Below are positions 23,521-31,231 of a stretch of 32,486 nucleotides of DNA, piece after piece (position 1 is the stretch's first letter; each line of letters begins with the position of its first letter). This DNA comes from DASTPP01 sp035762175 (GTDB taxonomy: Bacteria; Myxococcota_A; Polyangia; Polyangiales; Polyangiaceae), in assembly GCA_035762175.1 (NCBI GenBank), contig DASTPP010000371.1, positions 1-32,486 of the forward strand, given 5' to 3'. A model generated the notes under the pieces. That model ran no database searches. It worked only from the letters and a program-made list of their open reading frames with translations, and was not told the origin of the DNA. The position numbers and the translations under genes are program-made.

Positions 23521-23566
23521 GGCCTCGCGGGTGCGCCGGCCGGGGCCTCGCGGGTGCGCCGGCGCC
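23521..23566. repeat. 23-bp tandem duplication
   Basis: GGCCTCGCGGGTGCGCCGGC plus three bases occurs twice back to back, just before the convergent gene's stop at 23575. It continues the duplication-rich spacer and has no coding support. Confidence 0.65.
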
Positions 23567-23574
23567 GGCCCCGC

Positions 23575-24330
23575 TCAGAAGGTGCCGCTCAGGCCCAGGG
23601 TCGCCCCCTGGCGCGCCGGCGCGACCGTCGGCGCGACCGTCGGGGCGAGCGAGACCTTGGGCTTCGCCGGCGCCTCGCGGCGGGCGAGCAGGGCGGCGTC
23701 GGTGACCGACGCCACGACCGCGCCGAGGAAGGCGCCGGCGAAGCGGTGCTTGGCGGCGCAGCTCCAGCCGAGGTCGATCTCGTAGCCGCAGCGCCCGTCG
23801 GCGGCGACGTCGCCGACCCACGCGCCGACCAAGGGGGCGAACGCCCGCAGCCCGAGCGAGGCCGCGGCGACGCCGTAGCGGCCCCGGCTCGCGTGCACGA
23901 GCGGCGCGCCGGCCAGGTAGCCGCCTTGGGCCACCCAGTTGATGGCCTCCGACCGGGTGGCGACGGCCACGCCGTAGACGGAGGACGCGGCGGCGTCGAC
24001 CAGCAGCGTCTGCCAGCCGTACCACTCGCGCTCTTTCGGGGCCGGGGCCAGGGCCGCGCGCGCCGGCGCCCGCGGCGCGGCAGCGGGGGCCGCGGCCGGG
24101 CGGGCAGGCGGGGCCTTGGGCGCCTCGACTTCGGGCTTCGCCGCGGGCGCCTCGTCGGCCTCGTCGGCCCCCTCGTCGGCGGCGGCCGGGGCCGACTCTT
24201 TCGTCGGCTCTTTCGACCCCGCGGGCTCGAACCACTCGGGCCCGGCGGCGAAGGCAACGCCCGCCGGCAGCGTCAACGCACAGAAGACCGAAAGCGAACG
24301 GACGAAGAGTGGAAGCGCACGAGCGTTCAT
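23575..24330 (-). CDS. Exported A/P-rich protein of unknown function
   Basis: A 251-residue protein with a classical signal peptide (FVRSLSVFCALTLPAGVAFA, cleavage near residue 28). Residues 30-100 are Ala/Pro/Glu/Lys-rich and probably unstructured. The rest holds several glycine/alanine-rich hydrophobic stretches (WQTLLVDAAASSVYGVAVAT, YLAGAPLVHASRGRYGVAAA, FAGAFLGAVVASVTDAALL), consistent with a small membrane-inserted domain, and a Pro/Val tail. Similar two-part proteins are common in myxobacteria without known role. The ATG at 24330 has CGGAG about nine bases upstream. A 7-bp hairpin lies 53-69 bases upstream. Confidence 0.7.
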   Translation of the reverse strand: MNARALPLFVRSLSVFCALTLPAGVAFAAGPEWFEPAGSKEPTKESAPAAADEGADEADEAPAAKPEVEAPKAPPARPAAAPAAAPRAPARAALAPAPKEREWYGWQTLLVDAAASSVYGVAVATRSEAINWVAQGGYLAGAPLVHASRGRYGVAAASLGLRAFAPLVGAWVGDVAADGRCGYEIDLGWSCAAKHRFAGAFLGAVVASVTDAALLARREAPAKPKVSLAPTVAPTVAPARQGATLGLSGTF

Positions 24331-24382
24331 GGCGCAAACTCCGGTAAGCAAATGGACGGGGGCCCCACGCCCGACGCTTGCA

Positions 24383-24399
24383 CTACGCGCAACGCGTAG
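24383..24399. promoter_or_regulatory. Perfect hairpin upstream of exported protein gene
   Basis: CTACGCG-CAA-CGCGTAG is a 7-bp perfect stem with a three-base loop, 53-69 bases upstream of the minus-strand ATG at 24330. It could be an operator or a 5' leader hairpin. Confidence 0.35.
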
Positions 24400-24497
24400 G
24401 GGGGCTCGGGGTGAACTGCACGGCACGTGCCGCGCCGCCCGCCCGCGTAAATCAGCCTCGGGCGGCGATGGCGTGCCGACGGCCGGCGCGTGTAGAC

Positions 24498-24531
24498 TGA
24501 GCAAGTTGCTCGAGCGCTGAACAAGTTGTCG
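24498..24531. promoter_or_regulatory. Two GAGCAAGTTGCTC-like sites 20 bp apart
   Basis: GAGCAAGTTGCTC (24499-24511) is a perfect 13-bp palindrome. A related copy, GAACAAGTTGTC, begins 20 bp further on, about two helical turns. TGTAGACT just before the first site resembles an extended -10 box. The 520-bp region 24331-24853 has no supported gene, so this may serve the lipoprotein downstream or the exported protein upstream. Confidence 0.4.
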
Positions 24532-24853
24532 TGCCGTCACCTCGCCGGTCGGGCACGAGCCGTCGGGGCTCGCGGTTCAGCGCACCCCCCCCTCGTCGAG
24601 TCCGGGGCCGCGCCGGGCGCGCACCGTCACCCGCCGCCTGAAGTCGAGCCGAAATTCGGCCCGGGGGGGCTCGAGGGTTGGTCTCGGCGAGTCTTGCGCC
24701 CGGGTGGGTCGGCCGCGAGCGTCGCGGGCGCATGCGGCGGTGCGCCCTTCGCCTACATCTTCCTGCCGCGCCCCTGGGGCGGGTGGTGGCTCGTGCGAGG
24801 GCGCCAAGAGCCCCTTGCCGGGCACCCCGGCCCCCATGCCATTCTTGCGCCGC

Positions 24854-25267
24854 ATGAAGAGGTGGCGGTCGCTGCTCTCGGGGCTCACGGCTTTGTCGCT
24901 CTGGCTCGCGGCGTGCGGCGAGGCGGCGAAAGAAGCGAGCGTGCCGCCTCCGCCGCCCCTGACCCCCGAGCAACAGAAGATCGCGCGCCTGCAGGACGAA
25001 ATCCTCGCGATGATGCAGCCGCGCGGCTGCGCGACGGCGAAAGAGTGCAAGGCGGCGGGGCTGGGCTACGGCGGCGGCTGCGGGCCCCGGCAGTACGTCG
25101 TGTACTGCCCGCGCAACGTCGACGACGCGCTCTTGCAGCAGCGGCTCGACGAGCTGACCAAGCTCGAGGAGGCCGAAGCCAAGCGCCAGGCCGAGCCGCC
25201 GCCCTGCCGGGCGCCCTCGCCGCCGGAGGCCGAAGTGCTCGACGGCGTCTGCCGCGCCAAGCTCTGA
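24854..25267 (+). CDS. Small lipoprotein, unknown function
   Basis: A 137-residue lipoprotein; the signal MKRWRSLLSGLTALSLWLAAC ends in Cys21. A Pro-rich tether leads to a helix (EQQKIARLQDEILAMM), then two Cys pairs (CATAKECKAAG, CGPRQYVVYC), a charged helix (LDELTKLEEAEAKRQAE) and a last Cys pair. Six cysteines suggest three disulfides. An upstream ATG at 24836 is in frame but gives a less typical signal. No family recognised. It converges with the cytochrome c gene; its last codons and stop are duplicated in the 47-bp gap. Confidence 0.7.
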   Translation: MKRWRSLLSGLTALSLWLAACGEAAKEASVPPPPPLTPEQQKIARLQDEILAMMQPRGCATAKECKAAGLGYGGGCGPRQYVVYCPRNVDDALLQQRLDELTKLEEAEAKRQAEPPPCRAPSPPEAEVLDGVCRAKL

Positions 25268-25315
25268 CCCGAGCGCCCGACGGCGTCGGCCGCGCCAAGC
25301 GCTGGCCCGAGCGCT
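25240..25315. repeat. 38-bp tandem repeat spanning lipoprotein stop codon
   Basis: Copy 1 (25240-25277) includes the final codons and TGA of the small lipoprotein; copy 2 (25278-25315) repeats CGACGGCGTCNGCCGCGCCA and what follows, with the stop changed to TGG. It reaches the convergent cytochrome gene's stop. Confidence 0.8.
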
Positions 25316-25649
25316 ACTTGGCCCGCTTCCGGATGGTCTTCAGGTAGTGGGCGAGCGCGTCGAGATCGTCGTCGGCGATGTCGTTCTCGCCGAACTTGGG
25401 CATGTCCCCGGGCACGAGCCCGCGCACCTTGGCCTTGATGAGCGTGCCGGGCAGGGGCTTATCGTTGATGGCCATGCCGAGGCCGGCCTCGCCCTGGGGG
25501 TGGCACGAGTTGCAGCGGCGCATGAAGACGAGTTGCCCGCGCCGGGCCTCGGGGCCGAGGGGCGTCGGGCCGACGACGGGCTCGCTCGCGCGCACGCCGC
25601 CGCAGCCGATGAGGGCGAGGGCGGCGAGGGGCAGCCAGCGCGGGCTCAC
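25314..25649 (-). CDS. c-type cytochrome lipoprotein
   Basis: A 111-residue lipoprotein (signal ending LALIGC at residue 16) with a single class I cytochrome c domain: haem motif CNSCH (46-50) and a probable axial Met in GDMPKF (about 82-84), followed by the C-terminal helix DLDALAHYLKTIRK. It would carry electrons at the outer membrane or periplasm. The GTG start overlaps the stop of the dehydrogenase gene (GTGA), so the two are coupled and it is the dehydrogenase's likely electron acceptor. Confidence 0.85.
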   Translation of the reverse strand: MSPRWLPLAALALIGCGGVRASEPVVGPTPLGPEARRGQLVFMRRCNSCHPQGEAGLGMAINDKPLPGTLIKAKVRGLVPGDMPKFGENDIADDDLDALAHYLKTIRKRAK

Positions 25650-27154
25650 GGCGCCCGCCCGCCGGCGCGGCGGATGCGCCAGAGCACGCCGGTGCCTTCT
25701 TTGGGCTCGGGGCCGCGCTCGCCCACGGTCATGACGCCGAAGTCGACGACGTAGAGCGCCTCGCCCGTGGGGTCGAAGCGGCAGGCGATGGGGCGCTCGA
25801 GCCCGCCGTGGCCGAGCTTCGAGGCGGGGCCGTTCTGCTCGCCCGCGTTGACGGCGAAGTCGGTGATGACGCCGTTCGCGACGTCGACGCGCACGACCTT
25901 GAAGCCGACCGGGCCGAAGACCTTGCCGGTCTTCGGCACCATGTCGCCGAACTGCGCGACGAAGGCCTCGCCGACGTGCCCGAAGGCGGCGCTGCGCGAG
26001 AAGTCGAGGCCGTTCGACGACGAGTGCACGCCGAACGAGGCGCGCGGCTTGGGCGGCGCGCCCGGGTGGCGATCGAGCATGAACCGGTGCGACGCCTTGC
26101 CCGGCACGGTGAAGCGCGACTCGGTGAGGGGCGCCCCGCCCGAGAAGTCGGGCCAGCCGTACCAGGCGCCCGGCTCGACCTCGTACAGGTAGTCGGCGGC
26201 GCCGAAGACGGGCCTACTGCCGCGGATGTCGATGCCGTTCTCGGTGACGAAGAGCCGCCCGGCCGGCGAGAAGGCGAGGCCGTAGGGGTTGCGAAAGCCC
26301 CACGCCACGAGCTCGGGCGCGCCACCCTCGGGCGAGACCTTCATGACGGCGCCGCCGCAGGGCAGCGCGCCCTTGACGATCTGGCCGCGCTCGGTCTTCG
26401 TGCCGAAGGCCACGTACGCGCCCGTCACGGCCTTGTCGTCCGGCGCCGGCGTCAGCGGGTTGTCGGTCTCGAAGTTGACGCCGGCGAGCGCGACGTCGCG
26501 GCACGGCACGTCGTGAAAGTCGGGCCGGCGCGGCAGCCAGCCGTACTCGGCGTTGTCTTCGCCCACCACGCCCGCGTTGGTCGCGGTGCCTTGGCCGAAA
26601 TAGACCATGCCGTCGGGGCCCACCGCCGGGCCGTTGGTGTGGTGGTCGCCGAAGCTCGGCAGGCCCTCGACGAGCGCGCGCATCTTGCCGTCTTTCTCGA
26701 CGCGCAGCACCTTGCCCCCGCCCTTGACCCCGCCCTGGGCGACGAAGAACGAGCCCTTGGCGAAGGCGACGCCCGTCCACGGCCCGTCGTCGCCCGTGGC
26801 GACCACGCTCGTGCCCCCGCCCTTCGCCACGCGCAAGAGCCGCGGCGTCGTGAACTTCTCGCCGTACGAGTAGCCCGACTCGACGACGTACGCCTCGCCC
26901 GCGTCGTCGAACGCGACCCCGGCCGGGAAGGTGAGCCCGCGCGCCACCGCCTCGAGGCGGTAGCCGGCGGGCAGGTGCACGTCTTCGGCCCGGACCCCGC
27001 GCGCGCCCTTGGCCTTGACGCCTTCGCCCCCGCCGTCCGAAGCGCCGACGCGCCAACAGCCGGAGGCGGGCGCGAGCGCCACGAGGCACGCGACGACGCG
27101 GCTCGCCCGACCGAGGGCGCCGGGCGAGGGGCACGCAGAGAGCAACCGGTTCAT
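25646..27154 (-). CDS. PQQ-type sugar (sorbosone-like) dehydrogenase lipoprotein
   Basis: A 502-residue lipoprotein (signal ending ASGC, about residue 33) with a six-bladed propeller of the glucose/sorbosone dehydrogenase family, which oxidises sugars or polyols using PQQ in the periplasm. Supporting stretches are LPAGYRLEAVARGLTFPAGV at the domain start, SFGDHHTNGPAVGPDGMVYFGQG, ELVAWGFRNPYGLAFSPAG, YGWPDFSGG, and ERPIACRFDPTGEALYVVDFG near the end. It is coupled to a cytochrome c gene by a GTGA overlap, giving a complete electron route. The start at 27154 gives a signal peptide; the longer frame adds low-complexity Arg-rich residues. The exact substrate is not readable. Confidence 0.82.
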   Translation of the reverse strand: MNRLLSACPSPGALGRASRVVACLVALAPASGCWRVGASDGGGEGVKAKGARGVRAEDVHLPAGYRLEAVARGLTFPAGVAFDDAGEAYVVESGYSYGEKFTTPRLLRVAKGGGTSVVATGDDGPWTGVAFAKGSFFVAQGGVKGGGKVLRVEKDGKMRALVEGLPSFGDHHTNGPAVGPDGMVYFGQGTATNAGVVGEDNAEYGWLPRRPDFHDVPCRDVALAGVNFETDNPLTPAPDDKAVTGAYVAFGTKTERGQIVKGALPCGGAVMKVSPEGGAPELVAWGFRNPYGLAFSPAGRLFVTENGIDIRGSRPVFGAADYLYEVEPGAWYGWPDFSGGAPLTESRFTVPGKASHRFMLDRHPGAPPKPRASFGVHSSSNGLDFSRSAAFGHVGEAFVAQFGDMVPKTGKVFGPVGFKVVRVDVANGVITDFAVNAGEQNGPASKLGHGGLERPIACRFDPTGEALYVVDFGVMTVGERGPEPKEGTGVLWRIRRAGGRAP

Positions 27155-27596
27155 GCGCCAAACGCTAGCCCACGCGCCACGGACGCGCCCGTCCGTCGGC
27201 CGCGCTCGCCGGCCCTCACGACGGAGCGCGCCCGGCGGCCCGCGCGCGGCGCCGCCAAAGCGCCGACGGCGCAGGCGCCGAGCCCGACCTCGTCCTCGTC
27301 CTTTGGTGACGAAGCGGGTAGGCCGGCCCTCGTCCGGGGCAGGGTGTCGGGGGGGCCATCGCGCAGTTCGGCCGCCCGAACTTTGCGGCGGAACGGACGC
27401 CGTTGCGTGTCGAATGTACGCGCGATGGGGGTGTGAGCGATCTCGGCGGGGGCGAGCTTGCGGCCGCCGACGCGTTTCTGACTGGGCGCCGTGCGGAGGG
27501 GCGGGGGTCGGTGGGTTTGGCGCGCACCTTGCGAACCATCGCCCCTGGCCCTCGGCGAGGGCTGAGCGCTCGCGGGCGGGCGGAGGAAAAAGCACG
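27155..27596. other. Divergent promoter region, no gene
   Basis: About 440 bp between the divergent dehydrogenase and SurE-like genes. The open frames here are composition-driven. The stretch 27360-27430 is less GC-rich and probably contains a promoter for the SurE-like gene; no clear boxes. Confidence 0.35.
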
Positions 27597-28628
27597 ATGA
27601 ACATCATGCGATTGGTGCGGCGGTTCGCGTTGGCGGCGACGGTGCTGTTGCCCGGCACGTTCGCCTGTCAGGGCCCCGATGGCGGGGCGCCGGCGGGCGG
27701 GGCGGCGGCCCTCGGGGGCGAGGGGCGCGCCGCGAGCGCGCCCGCGAGCCGGCAGGCCGGTTGGACGCACGAGGCGACGAGCGAGGTGACGCGCATTCTG
27801 ATCACCAACGACGATGGCATCAAGGCGCCGGGCCTGCAGGCGCTCTATACGGCGATTCGCGCCATTCCGAATACGGAGGTGAAGGTGGTGGCGCCCGCGA
27901 CCAGCCAGAGCGGCACGGGCAGCGGCTTCACCACGGGCGCCGCCATGACGTTCAACCCGAACGCCCTGCTGTTGAACGGGGTCGACACGGGCGTCGCGGT
28001 GGGCGGCCGGCCGGCCGACGCGGTGCGCGTGGCGCTGCAGAAGGTCTACGCCCCGGGCACCAAGCCCGATCTCGTCATCTCGGGGTTCAACTCGGGGCAG
28101 AACCCGGGCCTGACCTTCGCCTCGGGCACGGTGGGCGCCGCGCAGACCTCGGCGCTGAAGGGCATTCGGTCGATCGCCTGTTCGCTGGGCACCACGTTCA
28201 TCGACCCGCCCGTGTTCGGGGCGGCCCTGGCCGACTACGGCGAGGCCGCCGAGATCATGCGCAAGCTCGTCACGGCGCTCGTCGCGCGCGACGGCGGGGG
28301 CCTGGGCGAGCTCGGGGGGCCCTTCGGCGACGACGACGTCATGCTCAACATCAACTTCCCGCCGCGCAACATCCAGGGCGTGAGGGTGACGCGCCCGGGC
28401 GACTTCGACGTCGCCATCACCTACGTCGACCTGCCCGACGGCCGCATCGCGCCCCAGGTCGATCTGAGCTCGCTCGAGACCTTCAGCGAGGTCGCCCTCG
28501 CGCAGGGGCTCGACACCGACGTCGGGGCGCTCGCGGCGGGCTTCGTGACCGTCACGCCGTGGCAGCACGGCGAGATCGGGCTCAAGCGCGGCCTCGGCGA
28601 GTGCTGCGGCAGCCTGCTCGGGCCCTGA
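27597..28628 (+). CDS. SurE-like nucleotidase lipoprotein
   Basis: A 343-residue protein with a lipoprotein signal (GTFAC, Cys24), a 35-residue Gly/Ala tether, and a SurE domain from about residue 66. SurE proteins are metal-dependent 5'/3'-nucleotidases; the metal site appears as ILITNDDG (N71, D72, D73), with VVAPATSQSGTGSGFT (98-113) and PDLVISGFNSGQNPG for the remaining ligands. Classic SurE is about 250 residues and cytoplasmic, so this is an exported relative that may dephosphorylate nucleotides outside the cytoplasm. The ATG at 27597 has GGAGGA nine bases upstream. The C-terminal ECCGS lies beyond the domain. Confidence 0.82.
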   Translation: MNIMRLVRRFALAATVLLPGTFACQGPDGGAPAGGAAALGGEGRAASAPASRQAGWTHEATSEVTRILITNDDGIKAPGLQALYTAIRAIPNTEVKVVAPATSQSGTGSGFTTGAAMTFNPNALLLNGVDTGVAVGGRPADAVRVALQKVYAPGTKPDLVISGFNSGQNPGLTFASGTVGAAQTSALKGIRSIACSLGTTFIDPPVFGAALADYGEAAEIMRKLVTALVARDGGGLGELGGPFGDDDVMLNINFPPRNIQGVRVTRPGDFDVAITYVDLPDGRIAPQVDLSSLETFSEVALAQGLDTDVGALAAGFVTVTPWQHGEIGLKRGLGECCGSLLGP

Positions 28629-28745
28629 GCGAGCTGCCCCACCCCGAGCACGACGCCATCCTCGAGCCGCTGCTCGCGCAGGGGGTGATCGCGATCGTCG
28701 CGGGCAACTGCGGCTTCTCGCCGGCGCCCGTCGCCGGCCGCTCGG
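28628..28745 (+). pseudogene. N-acyl-D-amino-acid deacylase fragment
   Basis: Starting at the last base of the SurE stop, one frame reads HPEHDAILEPLLAQGV and IAIVAGNCGFSPAPV, which matches the stretch of D-aminoacylase-type amidohydrolases containing GVTTVVAGNCGFSPAP. The usual metal-binding His motif before it and all later parts are absent, and the frame soon turns to low-complexity sequence. A short relic of a lost gene. Confidence 0.6.
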
Positions 28746-28880
28746 TGCGGCGGGACGAGCACTCGTCCGAGCTCGCGCGCGACGGCGCCTCCGACGACAC
28801 GACCCCTCGGCGCCCGACGTCGGTCGCATGCGCGCGCCCGGTGACGAGACCAGGCGCGCGCTGCGCGCGCCGCCCCGTGG

Positions 28881-28886
28881 TAGTCT
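28881..28886 (+). promoter_or_regulatory. -10 box close to PaiB-like start
   Basis: TAGTCT within GTGGTAGTC ends six bases before the GTG at 28893. The same GTGGTAGTC stands at 29720-29728 before the next gene. This spacing suggests leaderless or nearly leaderless transcripts. Confidence 0.4.
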
Positions 28887-28892
28887 CGGCGC

Positions 28893-29489
28893 GTGTACCT
28901 GCCCGCCCACTTCGCCGAGCGAGACCCCGAACGCCTGCGCGCCTTTCTCGCGTCGTACCCCTTCGGGGTGCTCGTCGGCGCGGGCGACCCGCCCGAGATC
29001 GCGCACGTGCCCTTCGTGTCGTCGCCCGAGGGCGGGGCGCTCTGGGGGCACGTCGCGCGGGCGAACCCCGTCTGGCGCGGCTTCGACGGGCGCGCGGTGA
29101 CGGTCGTCTTTCAGGGGCCGCACGGCTACGTCTCGCCGCGCTTTTACGCGTCGAAGCAGCTCGTCCCAACGTGGAACTACGCCGCCGTGCACGTGCGCGG
29201 CGCCCCCCGGTTGCTCGAGCGCGACGACGAGGTCGACGCGCTCTTGCGGCGGCTCGGCGAGGTGAACGAGGCGGGCTCGCCCTCGCCCTGGAGCCCCGAC
29301 GAGCTCGACCCGGCCGCGTACGCCAACCTGCGCCGCGCCATCGTCGCCTTCGAAGTGCCGCTGACCGAGCTGGTGGGCAAGTTCAAGCTTGGCCAGAACC
29401 GGGCCCCGGCAGACCGCGAGGCCCTCACGCGGGCGCTCGAGGCGAGGGGCGGCCCCGACGATCTCGCCATGCTCCGCTGGGGGCGCTGA
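28893..29489 (+). CDS. paiB: PaiB-like FMN-binding protein
   Basis: A 198-residue protein of the PaiB (FMN-binding negative transcriptional regulator) family, a split-barrel flavin-binding fold. The N terminus MYLPAHFAERDPERLRAFL, HVPFV, GHVARANPVWR, FQGPHGYVSPRFYASKQLVPTWNY and the C-terminal VGKFKLGQNR are all typical. B. subtilis PaiB affects sporulation and protease genes, but most relatives have no tested role and may be enzymes. The GTG at 28893 starts exactly at the conserved Met-Tyr; no ribosome site is seen, and a -10 box ends six bases earlier. Confidence 0.88.
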   Translation: MYLPAHFAERDPERLRAFLASYPFGVLVGAGDPPEIAHVPFVSSPEGGALWGHVARANPVWRGFDGRAVTVVFQGPHGYVSPRFYASKQLVPTWNYAAVHVRGAPRLLERDDEVDALLRRLGEVNEAGSPSPWSPDELDPAAYANLRRAIVAFEVPLTELVGKFKLGQNRAPADREALTRALEARGGPDDLAMLRWGR

Positions 29490-29723
29490 GGGCGCCGGGC
29501 GCGGCAGCGCGGCCCGCGGGCGCCTGCGCCGCGCCGCCTTCGGGCCCCTCGCCCGGCGCGCTCCGCCCCGCGAGAGCGCCCGAGGGCCGCCCGCGCGGCG
29601 ACCTCGGTGTCGTCGCGCCGCCCGCCGCAGACGCCCGCGCGAACGAGCGAGAGGCCCTCGAGCCGCGCGACCGCGAGCCTGGCGCGGGCCCCGATCTTTT
29701 CCGGCCGCCCCGGCCGAGCGTGG

Positions 29724-29729
29724 TAGTCA
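29724..29729 (+). promoter_or_regulatory. -10 box close to DUF6585 start
   Basis: TAGTCA within GTGGTAGTCA is followed by GGAGGC and the ATG at 29736. It repeats the element before the PaiB-like gene. Since GGAGG also makes a ribosome site, a short leader is possible; the two signals almost overlap. Confidence 0.35.
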
Positions 29730-29735
29730 GGAGGC

Positions 29736-30569
29736 ATGGGCGGCGCTCCCTATCGTTCTCCGACGGCACCGCCCCCCGGCGGGGCGGCCGGGCCGCCCGA
29801 CCCGCTCGCGCGCCTCGGCAGCCTGCGCTCGTCGCACCGGCCGCCCCCGCTCCGCCGCTCGCTGGCGATGCCGGTCTTCGCCGCCGCCCTCGTCGCGGCC
29901 CTCGTGGGCGGCGTCGGCGTCGCGGCGAAGGCGCCCTCGGCCGGGCCCTCCGGGCTGGCGGCGGCGGCCGGGGCGCTCGCCTTCCTGATCCTCGGCTGGG
30001 GCGCCTTGCGCGATCGCGCGACGAGCATCGATCTACACGCCCAGGGGCTCGTGCTAACGCGCGGGGGGGCGCGCGCGGTCGTGCCCTTCGACGACGTCGA
30101 CCAGGTCTGGTTCGACCTCGAGCGCTCGTCGTCGTACGTCGGCGTGATCGCGCGCATCGTCGGGCTCAAGCTCGTCGACCGCGCGGGCGCGGCGACGCTG
30201 GTGCCGCTGGCCCCGCTCGACGCCGGCGACGCGAACGCGGTCGTGCGCTGGGTGCACCGCCACTGTTCGGTGCCGCTGCTCGACGAGGCGCGCAAGGCGC
30301 TGCGCGAGGGCGAGGCCCTCACCTTCGGCCACGTGACCGTCGACGCCGAGGGGGTGGGCGTCGGCGGTGCGCGGGCGGCGTGGCGCGAGCTGCGGCTCGT
30401 GCGGCTGCAGCCGGGGCGGGTCGCCTTCTTCCGGCGCCTGCCGCTCGTGCCCTGGCGCACCGTCGACTGGGCTCACATTCCGCACCCGACGGTGTTCGTG
30501 CGCCTCGTGACCGAGCTTGCGCACCACATCGAGCTCGACAACCCCATCGGGGTAGAAGACGACGCGTAG
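29736..30569 (+). CDS. DUF6585-like membrane protein
   Basis: A 277-residue protein resembling the DUF6585 family of myxobacteria and actinobacteria. A Pro-rich cytoplasmic N terminus precedes two membrane segments (about 44-65 and 72-88: MPVFAAALVAALVGGVGVAA, GLAAAAGALAFLILGWGAL). Two PH-like halves follow; the second, VTVDAEGVGVGGARAAWREL with WRTVDWAHIPHPTVFVRLV, is the family hallmark. Function unknown. The GGAGGC ribosome site directly before the ATG fixes the start. Confidence 0.7.
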   Translation: MGGAPYRSPTAPPPGGAAGPPDPLARLGSLRSSHRPPPLRRSLAMPVFAAALVAALVGGVGVAAKAPSAGPSGLAAAAGALAFLILGWGALRDRATSIDLHAQGLVLTRGGARAVVPFDDVDQVWFDLERSSSYVGVIARIVGLKLVDRAGAATLVPLAPLDAGDANAVVRWVHRHCSVPLLDEARKALREGEALTFGHVTVDAEGVGVGGARAAWRELRLVRLQPGRVAFFRRLPLVPWRTVDWAHIPHPTVFVRLVTELAHHIELDNPIGVEDDA

Positions 30570-30596
30570 CCCGGCGCGCGGCCCGCCAGGGGGCCT

Positions 30597-30887
30597 TCAG
30601 TCGCAGATCAGGCCGCTGCTCGTGCAGCTCACCGGACAGTGATTGTTGCACGCGGTGAACGCGCCGTTGATCGTAACGCCGCCGCCCTTGCACCCGGTCG
30701 TCTCGAACCCGTCGGTCGGGCAGACGTAGTCGATGCAACAGAGCGCCTGCGACTGCTCGCCGGTGGGGCCTTCGCCCTCGTCGCCTTCCGGCGAGGCGCA
30801 GCCGGCGGCGAAGCCGAGCGCCGCGAGCGCGGCGGCGGCGAAGAGTTGGCTCGAGACGAGGGCCCGCAGTTTGACCGTAGCTTTCAT
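30597..30887 (-). CDS. Small Cys-rich lipoprotein
   Basis: A 96-residue lipoprotein: the signal ends FAAGC at residue 30, then a short acidic tether (PEGDEGEGPTGEQSQA) and a 45-residue domain with nine cysteines (CCIDYVC, GCKGG, CNNHCPVSC, LIC), surely disulfide-stabilised. The ATG at 30887 has AGGAGGGG nine bases upstream. No family is recognised; size and Cys density recall secreted knottins. It is divergent from a single-TM protein gene across a 344-bp gap. Confidence 0.75.
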   Translation of the reverse strand: MKATVKLRALVSSQLFAAAALAALGFAAGCASPEGDEGEGPTGEQSQALCCIDYVCPTDGFETTGCKGGGVTINGAFTACNNHCPVSCTSSGLICD

Positions 30888-31068
30888 GATTCGACTCCCC
30901 TCCTGGTGGGTGGCATTCGCGCGGGGCCCGCATGGCCCCGACGCTCGCCACGCATTGCACTGCGCGTGCCGCCCCCGCCCGCGCGGCGAAGGGGCCCCCG
31001 AAGGGGGTGTTGGGTAGGTTCGTGAGGGGCGCTGCCAGGCCCCGAGGCGCGCGCCCACCGGAGGGGCG

Positions 31069-31103
31069 ATGCGCGCGCACGCCGCGCGAGCATGCGCGCG
31101 CAT
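31069..31103. other. Alternating GC palindrome in divergent promoter
   Basis: ATGCGCGCGC (31069-31078) and GCGCGCGCAT (31094-31103) form a perfect 10-bp inverted repeat of strictly alternating purine-pyrimidine, able to form a hairpin or left-handed DNA. It lies in the 344-bp gap (30888-31231) between divergent genes; otherwise I see nothing there. Confidence 0.45.
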
Positions 31104-31231
31104 GAGCCGGCGGCCTCGCGCGGGCGGGCCGCCCGTCGGGCCGGGCGGCCGCCGAGAAGAGCAGGGCGCCGCCCGATAGAGCAGTGCAGTCGCCGTCGAC
31201 AAGGGCGGCGGGCACCATTTAGGCTCGCCCG

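Noticed and set aside
25505..25518. TGGCAC near TTGC resembling a sigma-54 promoter
   Set aside because: The GG-GC distance is 10, not 12, and the sequence is the antisense of the cytochrome haem motif.
27761..30658. A 965-codon plus-strand open frame
   Set aside because: It crosses three well-supported genes in other frames and is Arg/Ala-rich noise, except for the short deacylase relic at 28628.
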